Of a DNA stretch of 64,000 nt, positions 56,283 to 64,000 are shown piece by piece; the first letter of the stretch is position 1; each line of letters starts with the position of its first letter. Location: the NCBI GenBank assembly GCA_947683425.1, contig CANTUQ010000073.1:15901501-15965500 (forward strand), written 5' to 3'. The notes under the pieces are model-generated. The model saw only the letters and a program-made list of their open reading frames with translations, had not been told where the DNA came from and ran no database searches. The translations under genes were made by a program, and so were the position numbers. Source of the DNA: Excoecaria cochinchinensis. Taxonomy: Eukaryota; Streptophyta; Magnoliopsida; Malpighiales; Euphorbiaceae.

Positions 56283-59200
56283 TGTAATAGCCCGATTTAT
56301 ACCCTAGTAGGATATCTTGTGTCCTGATAAGTATGAGGATGTGTATTAATAAGAGAGGACACATTGGAATGAGTACTTGGCTTAGCGAAGAATTTGTGTG
56401 GAGGCTTGGACAAGTCGTGGTCTAAGTGAGGGGACATTCGCGAGTGTGACAGAACACTCTAGGGGAAATCTTATAAAAGTTGGATTTAGAGTGCACTTGA
56501 GTACCTAATTGAATAAATAAAATAAGTTTAAGTGACTAATTGGTAATTGTGCTTGATTAAAGTTAATGGAGGTTAATTAGTGTGAATCAAATCCAGATTT
56601 TAATAATGAGGATTAAGGAAGACATAGTGGAATCCAAGTGTCTTCCTCTGGCTTTAGCACTTTAGCATTTGCATGCATTAGAAGAGAAAGAGGTGGATTG
56701 GCATGCATTGGAGGAGAAAGAGGTGGATTGGCATGCATTGGGGAGAAGAGTTAGTGGAATCCAAGTGGCATGAGCTGCCTTAATTCTTACATTCAATATA
56801 AGCTTTGAAGGAGAGAGAAAACTTCATTCTTTGCATGTGATCATCAGCTACTTGCTTTCAAAGTTTCTATCCTTCTTCTTCTTCTTTCCTACATGAACTA
56901 TCTCCTTCAAATTCTGATTCCATAATTTCTGTTGCATGATCAAGTGAGTGATTAGTAGAGTGAAGTTTTTGAGTGAGCAAGGTAAGTGTTTAATTGGGTT
57001 GTTCTTCATCTTCATCTACTCCTTCTTCATTTCTATTTTGAGATGGGAATTAATCCCCTTGTTTTCAATTCTATAATTTGACTATGCATGTGATGGTGGC
57101 TATGAGAAAGGAAAAAGAAGGAGGAGGAACGATGATCAAGGTGTCAAGTGAGCTTAAGTGGAGCTAGGAAAAATAAGGTTTGGGAGCTAAATGTGTTTTG
57201 TACGTGTAAATTAATTGACTATGTGTTAAGACTATTTGTGTTATGCTATGAGATATTTGAATTGAAGAAAGGAATGCATTGAAGTATGATAATTTCTATG
57301 AGTCTTTTAAACCCGAATTTCAGGTGAATTGTGAATTTGTAAATAAATGAATTTGTTGAGGAATGGTTATTGGCATGTTTTGCATATTTGAGTTAAGGAT
57401 ATGAAGATTGAGTTTGTTGTGAAAATTGTTTTAAATGAGCTAGTTGGGAAGTGTTTAGGTAGTTAGTAAGTTTCATTTTGACCTATTGGTATTGTCAATG
57501 TAATTATGTGAGTTCACAAAATATAGTACAAAAAGGAGATTAATGGGTTAATATTGCCATATTCAAGTCTTAAAGTGTGGTAAACGTAACTTTGATATTG
57601 AGACCTGTAGGGTCATTAGAAAATGGCTTATAGTGTAGTTAATTTTCTGTAGGAGGGCCTTTTGGAGTATTTTGTGTTCCTTGGGCCATAATTCCTTATT
57701 TCTTAATCAAATTGAGATGAGAATTATGCCTTATGCAACTTAACATATATATGAATAAATTATTAGTGGAGCATGTTGGTTAAAAATGTCGATAAAGTTG
57801 GTTTTAGAAGTCATGTGTATGAAGTAGGAAAAATGTATTTGTAGGATAAGTTTCTGGGCAGGTCTCCCTTGACCTTTAGTGACTATTTTGCCCATAGATT
57901 GAGTTTTAATGTCTCCAATTGGATTGTTTCAAAATGGAACTGAAACTTATGGTACACACCTAAAAATGTTTAAGAATATGGAGGAGCTAAATCTGGCTCT
58001 AAGTGTGCCAAAAAGTGGCCAAAACAAAGGTGTCCCTATTCTGGTAGGTTAATCAGAACAGTATAAGTTGTTTACGTCATATCTGATGTTTTAGATGTCC
58101 AAATGACCTAAAACTTGTCGTATTGGAAACTTAGCATCCTAAGCCACAATTGAGAAGGACTTTCTGGCTAAAAATGAGGTTTAGACGTTGGTTTAGGCGA
58201 TACAAGTTTGAGTTAAAAAGTAGTCTCGTAGGACACCTGATGGAAGCTACTATTGTGAGCGCGATAGAACAAGTTATATGAAGGATTTTCTTCTCATTTT
58301 GGAGCCCATGGTTGGCATGAATCAATTCCCCACCTTTACCCTCAACTAATTTGTATATTTTTATGTGTTTTTCTTCCCGCATTGAACCCGTATTACACCG
58401 AAACATTCCGTGGTCTATCCAATGCATGTTTAGGATTTTTAAATGATTATAAGAATAGTTATCACTGGGAAAATACACATAAATATGATTAAGATTAGTA
58501 GTAAACTAATGAACTAATAATGTATAATTAAATGAAATAGAATTGAGTCAAGTTAAATGACATTTAAGGATTATGATGCCTTAATCTATATGAGCATGTG
58601 TAGTATGAACAAGTATGCATAATTATGAGTTGAGATTAAGTTATACACATGTGAAGGATAGCAAATGGAATGAGTTTGCTTAGTGAGAATATGAACCATA
58701 TATAGATCTGTAATGAGGTTGGATTGTATATGAGGAAAATATGGGTATGAATGAAGTGAATGAGACGTGTGAAAGTATGACTATATGTTTAATGAATGTG
58801 TGATTGAGAAAAAATATTTTGATGTGTATTTTGGTAAAGCATGAGTTAGATGGTCCAATTGAAAGGCATGAATTGATATTGCATTTGTTGATGAATTGAT
58901 TGAATGATGATGAGTTGCATTGTCTTGATGTCATGTTTGAATGTTTAAGATTGAATTGTGTTCATGACATGGAAATAAATAAATTGACAATAGATCATAT
59001 TGGATAATTATACGTTTGGAATAGACCATAAGATTTGCATGTGAATGGGGTGAAAGATGGGTCATGGGAAGTGAAGCTTTGAGAGCAAGGAATAAGAATT
59101 CCTATTCTGTCGCGAGTGTGATAGAACGCTCTCCTGGTCAAGGATGGATTCTGTCGCGAGCGCGCGCCAGAGTGCGAGCGTGACAGAATCGAGGGCTGCG

Positions 59201-59422
59201 TTTTGTTGCGAGCGCTATAGAAGCTTTATGTTGAGTCTGTCGCATGCACAACATGGGTCACAAGCACGACACTCTTGTATACTTGAGATGACTTCTTTAA
59301 TACCAAAATTGTATTCAATCAATGTGTATGGATGATGAATAAGCATGTATCTGATTTCAATTTTATAGTAAGTATGTGATTATGTATACATATAAATGTA
59401 TATATGAGATTGTTCTTAGGTA
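56283..59422 (+). repeat. 3' LTR of element B, first 3.1 kb
   Basis: Matches 50805 to about 53925 of the 5' LTR with scattered differences. One difference is a tandem duplication of about 33 bp carrying GAAAGAGGTGGATTGGCATG (56685-56750), present once in the 5' LTR. LTR C interrupts it at 59423 after CTTAGGTA. Confidence 0.9.
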
Positions 59423-60551
59423 TGTCACATCCGAAATATGGCCTAGTAGAAATTGCATGTGTAATTGGATTATAAGAGGGGTATTTTGGTAATTGACAAA
59501 TGAAGTGGGATATATGTTAGGAATTATAGGAGTTAGTAGAGGGTGGTATTATGGTATTTAAGTAAGTGGCTAAAAGACAAAAAGAGCAAGAAAGTCAAAG
59601 AAGGAAGATAAGGGTCCAATAGTATTGTGACAAGTGGCTTTGGTAGGTGAGTGCATTAATGGGGATTTGAAAGGAAGAAGAGAGAGAGAGAGAGTAGGAT
59701 TTGGATTGCTTCCCGTGGAAGCTAGCAGCTCCTCTCCTTGCACTCTCACGTTTTCTCTCTCTCACTTTCTCTTCTCCATTTCTACTCTCAAGTTTTGCAT
59801 GTGTTGTTCTTCAATAGTTGAGCTAGGGTTTTGAGATTTGAAGTGATCCAAGAGGTACGTTGCTATGTTATTTTGTTTGGGGTTCTTCTTTTTCTTCTAT
59901 TTCCAAGGGTTTTGGATTGCATGGGTTAACTAAGCTTTGATTTGGATTGGATTTGTGCAAGAATCTGAAGAGAGGAGGAAGGATAAAGGGAAAGGAAAGG
60001 TTGTAGCTTGAAGTCAGTGGCTTTGTTGAGCTCCTTTTCTAGGTTTGGGAGTTATTTGTGGATAGTTGTTTGAGAGTGTTCTATCCATTCTCATTTTGGA
60101 TCCTGTTTTGAGTTCAAATGTTTCTATTATTTGTGTGTTTTGGTATATGAAAATTCATGAGTATAATTGATTTGTGTACATGATTTGTGATGAGATAGTT
60201 ACAGTGGTTTGCATGTTGATTTAGAGTGTATATACATGAATGTGAGATGAATTTCTGGATTTTTGGAATCTCTATAAATGTTGTTTTGATGTGTGATAAT
60301 ATTGTGTGATTTGTGTTATTACGATTGCTAATATGATTTGGAGGCCAAAAAGGTAAGCTTTTACATGAAATTGCATAACATATGGGTTTGGGTGAAGTTG
60401 GGTTTTGATTTCTTTCAAATTCTGTTTCTGCATTTTTTGAGATCGAGGAGAATCGATCTTATCGCGAGCGCGACAAAACCGGCTCTTCTCCTTCTTGTGG
60501 TGAATTTCTGCACAGCAGTCGTGAAGATGGCTTTGTGGTGGGAAGGTCACG
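59423..60551 (+). mobile_element. LTR C, first part (Tekay-type LTR)
   Basis: It starts TGTCACATCCGAAATATGGC, similar to the solo LTR start TGTCACACCCCAAAATAGCC. It has the pyrimidine-rich patch (59735-59790) and the donor-like GAGGTACGT (59852-59860). CpG-rich TATCGCGAGCGCGACAAA is at about 60459-60476. LTR D cuts it at 60552. Orientation and type are clear; the rest lies outside the window. Confidence 0.82.
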
Positions 60552-61534
60552 TGTAACACCCCGTACCCACCCTAGCAGATTGAGCCTGTATGTATGTGTA
60601 AATTGTGTGTATTTAATTTTGAGCATGTGTAGTTTGTTAAGTTAAATTGCTATTATTCATGACTTGGGGTTTTATTTGGGTATGGGTGTGTGTATGGGTG
60701 TAGTGTATGTTTTAGTGAGGTTAATCTTAGGTATGTGTTAGAGGATGGTAATAGGGTGCATGATAATAGAACCTACCTATAGGAAGCTGCCATGTGGCAA
60801 GTAGGAAGAATTTATGGTGGTGGTTGAGAGTGAGGGGCAGCAGTTCTTCTTATCCTCTCCCCCATTTTCTTCTTCTTCTTCTTCTTCTACTTCCCCACGT
60901 TGCTTTGCTCTCTCTTCTTTCTTTCCTCCTTGCTTTCTCTTAATTTCCTGTTTTGGCTGCAATCTTTGGTGAGTTTGGGTAGTCTAAAGCTGATTTGGGG
61001 TAAGTAGAAGTAATTATTCCTACTCATCCTCTTCTTTCTCTTAATTTGGTAATAGTGGTACTTTGAGGTTAGAATTTTGAAGGCTAGTTTTGCTGGGTTT
61101 TGTGGCTCAGAAATCCCTCCTAGAGAGCCTAAGGGCAAGGAGATCGCAAGTGGAAGCGGAGCTCGTGATTAGAGTGCAACAATTCGAGGTTTGGGAACGT
61201 TTGCTAATCTTGTGTATTATTGTTGATTTTTGTGTTATTGTTGAAATTGATGAGCCTTATTGTGTGGATTTGTATGTGAATGATGTAGATATTGTTTATT
61301 TTGAATTGAGTTGCATAAATTGTGAAGTATTGAACTTAAGCTTGTTTTGTATGAATTTTAAGAGAAAATGTTGTTCTTGAGAGTTCTTAAGTTAGATCTT
61401 CTAATTGTATGATTTGATGATGTTAGTTGGGTTATGAGTTGAGATGTAAGTGAGAAAAGAATGGATGGAGTGGTGAGTTGTGATTTGGTATGGGTTTGAG
61501 GTATTTTTGGTTAAGGTTGCATTGCATGTGGGCA

Positions 61535-61940
61535 TGGGTCACGGTAACAACCAAGTGGTTGCCACCGTGGGACATGCCAAAGTTGCATTTTGCCGTGAAA
61601 TCTTGGTATGTCATGGTGACAACCAATCTGGTTGTAACCGTGAGGTACCAGGATTTTACATTCTGTTTTGAGTCTTGGATAAGTCACGGTGATAACTAAT
61701 CTTGTTGTGACGGTGAGGCATTCAAGCTTTGCATTTTGTTTTGGATTTTGGTATGTCACAGTGACAACCAATTTGATTACGACCGTGAGGTACCATGGAA
61801 TTTCATTTTGTTTTGGCATCTTTGGTATGTCACGGTGACAACCAATCTTGTTGTGACCGTGAGATACCAGGATTTTACATTCTGTTTTGAGTTTTGGATA
61901 TGTCACGGTGACAACCAATCTGGTTGTGACCGTGACCTAC
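61535..61940 (+). repeat. 73-bp tandem hairpin repeat, 6 units
   Basis: Units begin at about 61540, 61612, 61684, 61755, 61828 and 61902. Each has TCACGGTGACAACC, a short loop and GGTTGTGACCGTGA, and then a spacer containing TTTTGAGT/TTTTGGAT and a GGTATGTC. The last unit is a near-perfect inverted repeat. Open frames on both strands through this block are by-products of the repeat. Confidence 0.85.
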
Positions 61941-62154
61941 CCTATTTTTGTAAAGAGTGTTTATTTGTTAAAGGTAAAGTTTGAGTGTTAAGTTAATGAT
62001 TAATCACACACACTGACAGTTAATAAGTGCTTTATGCTAGTAAAGTATGTGATGTTTTTAAGTAATTGATAGTTTAAGTGTGTGAATTCACTGTTAGTTG
62101 CAATTGAACTATAAGTTTAAATTTTATAATCTTAGCCTGCAAATTAAATAAGTG

Positions 62155-62390
62155 GACAGTTAGGCATGCCTAATAGAGTTTCTGTAGCTGCAGCCTTCTT
62201 TGATTTTTGACCCTGATCAGGTCCCCCGATCGGATCTTCGTGATCCCTCTGTACTGGATCTTGTTCAAGATCCCACGCGAAAATGTTTTGAATAAAATGA
62301 AAAGAATGATTTTGATGCCTTCGGGTATCCATGAGTTATGAAAGTATTTTCGGTACCCTCGGGTATCCATGCGTACTCGTTATCCACTGC
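62155..62390 (+). other. LTR stem-loop string (LTR D)
   Basis: TTAGGCATGCCTAA (62160-62173), GACC-ctgatca-GGTC, GGATC-ttcgt-GATCC, GGATCTT-gttc-AAGATCC, GATGCC-ttcg-GGTATC and GGTACC-ctcg-GGTATC (the last two with one G-U-type pair each). Confidence 0.7.
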
Positions 62391-62403
62391 TTTGTATAAG
62401 CAG

Positions 62404-62433
62404 GTTTATTATTATTATTATTATTATTATTAA

Positions 62434-62491
<58 letters not shown>
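62404..62491. repeat. TTA microsatellite
   Basis: About 29 consecutive ATT/TTA triplets with one interruption near 62433. The poly-Asn open frame on the minus strand here is an artefact. Confidence 0.95.
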
Positions 62492-62492
<1 letters not shown>

Positions 62493-62592
62493 GTAAATGA
62501 ATACGAATATGGTGCTACCAATGTGCTTTAATGTGATAATTTGTTTATAAGATTCTATTCTCTGTATGTGCCATAAGCATGTGATTTGTTGA

Positions 62593-62670
62593 CGCCACTG
62601 TGAGTGGTCGTTTCAATTTGTGTTTTCCCCACTAAGCGTATTCGCTTAGCACGGGTGTTTCATCCGTGCG
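62593..62670 (+). other. Triple-hairpin block near LTR 3' end (LTR D)
   Basis: GCCAC-tgtga-GTGG, TAAGCG-tatt-CGCTTA and GCACGG-gtgtttcat-CCGTGC. It lies about 480 bp before the LTR end. Confidence 0.68.
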
Positions 62671-63114
62671 GGTGTGGAAGATGTTGCAGTTTTTGAGCGA
62701 CGTGATTCGTTTCAGCAGGGCCAACACAACTAGGAGAGATTTTGTAGTACAGGATTGTACTTTTGCTTATGTATGAGTGTAATATTTTGTATCGATAACT
62801 TCTGGATGTAAACTCTACTTTTGTAGTTTGATTTTGTTATCGGATATGTATATGATCTTCTGCGCTCTGGCGCTTTTATACTTTGATATGTAAAGACTGT
62901 TTTGTAACTAATAAAATATTGTATATTCGTTTCCAGCCTCAGTATTCTGTTTTAGAATTTTTGTTATTTTTATTTTACCTCGTTTTGGAATGAATGGATT
63001 ATGATTATAACTGTTTAATTTCAGGTCTTGTGTAACAACCCTCTTCTATCAGGGTCCTTCTTCCTCTTCGAGGGATGAAGCTCCCTACGTATAGGTAAGG
63101 GGTGTTACATTTTG

Positions 63115-63126
63115 TGGTATCAGAGC
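63115..63126 (+). promoter_or_regulatory. Primer-binding site after LTR D
   Basis: TGGTATCAGAGC, complementary to initiator tRNA-Met, five bases after the LTR end. Confidence 0.93.
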
Positions 63127-63221
63127 ATTAGGTTTAGATGTTTCTGGGCAAGTGTAGGATAAAGTGTATGTTTAGTGTTGTGTTGGCCTGATTCGGATTG
63201 ACATGTATGTTGTGTAGATAG

Positions 63222-63826
63222 ATGGAGTCCGCTCGTGGATCTCTTGAGGTCAGCCGTGAGTGCCAATCCCCAAGAGCAAGATCCATCTGTTTCTAGTCCG
63301 GCTCAACCACCTAGTGTGCAAACTGAGGCCCCTGCAGTTCCTTTTGAGGCTATGCTCAAGATATCTTTGGATATGGCCAGGGTTCTGGAAAGAGTAACTA
63401 CCCCTAGAGCTCCGATAGAGAACATGAGAAAGTTTGGAGAAGAAGATTTTTATGGAACCAGCTTAGTTGAGTCGGATAAAGCCGAGATGTGGATTGAGAA
63501 AGTTAGTCGGGTGTTGAAGGAAATTCGGTGTCCTCCGGAGAGGGAGGTTGAATGTGTGGTGTCCTTATTGCAGGGCTCAGCTTATGACTAGTGGAGGTTA
63601 GTGCTTAGGCATCCGCAGCTTCCCGAGCCTGTGACATGGGAGTTCTTCGAGAAAGAATTCAATAATAAGTATGTAGCTAAGGCATTTAAGGAAGCCAGAT
63701 CGGCACAGTTTTTAAGTCTTCGGCAAAGAGTGTTGACGGTGGCGAATTATGAGAAATAATTTAATTGACTTAGCAAATATGCCCCGCCAGGAGTTCTCAC
63801 TAAGGAGTTAAGATGCCAACACTTTG
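63222..63826 (+). pseudogene. Gag of the LTR D element, 5' part
   Basis: An ATG at 63222 starts MESARGSLEVSREC; a frameshift near 63235-63280 moves the gag frame to the one containing PAVPFEAMLKISLDMARVLE. Retrotrans_gag blocks follow: ESDKAEMWIEKVSRVLKEI, CPPEREVECVVSLLQGSAYD, then LRHPQLPEPVTWEFFEKEF and LSLRQRVLTVANYE. Stops at 63590 and near 63758-63768 break the frame. A reverse-strand LTR interrupts it at 63827 before the zinc-knuckle region. Expected product: capsid precursor of a Tekay-type element. Confidence 0.87.
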
Positions 63827-64000
63827 TGTAACACCCCGCCATCCCCGTTGGAAGGATACCGGAGTGCCACGAAGACAAACATATAAAGAAACCAAAAACA
63901 TACTTGTAAAATACAATAAAAGATGAGATGTAATGAAACTTTTAATTATACAATATTAAAACCTTTAACATATATATACATATAATAATATCGTTTTACA
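63827..64000 (-). mobile_element. Reverse-strand Tekay-type LTR, 3' end only
   Basis: TGTAACACCCCGCCATCCCC and then GTTGGAAGGATACCGGAG is the reverse complement of the end of the solo LTR and of the LTR at 1-1944. It belongs to that family and is inserted in the gag of the LTR D element. Only 174 bp are in the window. The five bases before it are CTTTG; the other flank is not visible. Confidence 0.85.

Larger units (their letters stand above)
60552..63109 (+). repeat. LTR D, 5' LTR of a Tekay-type element
   Basis: 2558 bp from TGTAACACCCCG to GGGGTGTTACA, followed by a primer site, so a 5' LTR. It belongs to the same broad family as the gag-only element: similar length and the same 73-bp hairpin repeats. 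Landmarks: pyrimidine-rich patch (60845-60915), donor consensus GGGGTAAGT (60997-61005), hairpin array (61535-61940), stem-loop string (62155-62390), TTA microsatellite (62404-62491) and hairpin block (62593-62670). Confidence 0.9.
50805..64000 (+). mobile_element. Element B: LARD-like element with 4.5-kb LTRs and 959-bp interior (right end outside window)
   Basis: 5' LTR 50805-55323, primer site 55329-55340, interior 55324-56282, polypurine tract before 56283, then the 3' LTR, which is itself interrupted at 59423. The interior shares the leader phrase TGTTGGCCTGATTCGGA with the element starting at 63109 but has no gag or pol. It is therefore non-autonomous, like the class known as large retrotransposon derivatives. 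The 3' terminus and target duplication are not in the window. Confidence 0.82.

Noticed and set aside
61535..61940. CRISPR-like array of regularly spaced palindromic repeats
   Set aside because: Spacing of 73 bp with palindromic repeats superficially fits, but the spacers are themselves repeated, there are no cas genes and the array is inside a plant LTR.
62336..62521. Poly-Asn protein on the minus strand
   Set aside because: It is the translation of the TTA microsatellite at 62404-62491.
1..64000. Host protein-coding, tRNA or rRNA genes
   Set aside because: All recognisable coding blocks belong to retrotransposons; the only tRNA-like strings are primer-binding sites of 12-20 bases.

Overview
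This window is plant repeat DNA: a deeply nested stack of Ty3/gypsy LTR retrotransposons with no recognisable host gene, rRNA or tRNA gene. An angiosperm nuclear genome, probably a eudicot with a large transposon-rich genome, is inferred from three things: initiator-Met primer sites (TGGTATCAGAGC) next to very long LTRs of the Tekay/Del chromovirus type; Tat/Ogre-lineage polyproteins with a second RNase H; and stop codons that mostly replace Gln, Arg or Trp codons, as expected from decay of methylated cytosines. The species cannot be named from the sequence.

Layout, outermost layer first. (1) 1-1944 is the 3' part of a Tekay-type LTR. (2) 2761-4727 is a reverse-strand Tat leader/gag fragment. 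(3) A Tekay-type LTR (LTR A, +) starts in it at 4728. (4) LTR A is split at 5127 by a complete reverse-strand, gag-only element (5127-49860, duplication TTTGG on both sides). (5) The gag of that element is split by a complete forward-strand Tat element (8669-46826, duplication CAAAG on both sides; about 16.8 kb once its own insertions are removed). (6) The Tat element holds a 4.2-kb solo LTR in gag (13000-17204, duplication GGGAG), a second, reverse-strand Tat element (23480-38740) that has lost its 5' LTR, and a truncated Tekay LTR (38741-40665). (7) LTR A resumes at 49861 and is cut at 50805 by element B, which has 4.5-kb LTRs but only a 959-bp interior. The 3' LTR of B is cut by LTR C (59423), C by LTR D (60552), and the gag next to D by a reverse-strand LTR (63827) that leaves the window.

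The two Tat elements each carry gag, protease, reverse transcriptase, RNase H, archaeal-type RNase H and integrase, all broken by stops and frameshifts. Between pol and the 3' LTR both also carry a divergently oriented gene pair: an antisense gene (intact layout 30098-31448, with an intron that restores the frame) and a sense gene (26975-28974 and 42197-43244). In the better-preserved copy two TATA boxes about 200 bp apart point away from each other and form a compact bidirectional promoter.

The most unusual signal is in the Tekay-type LTRs. Divergent families share a string of short stem-loops whose loops are conserved while their stems change in a compensatory way. It includes a GCATGC-centred palindrome, a run of five-to-seven-base-pair hairpins, and a triple-hairpin block 350-480 bp before the LTR end. 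A strong splice-donor consensus also recurs 430-700 bp after the LTR start. Together these suggest a long, structured and perhaps spliced genomic-RNA leader encoded in the LTR.
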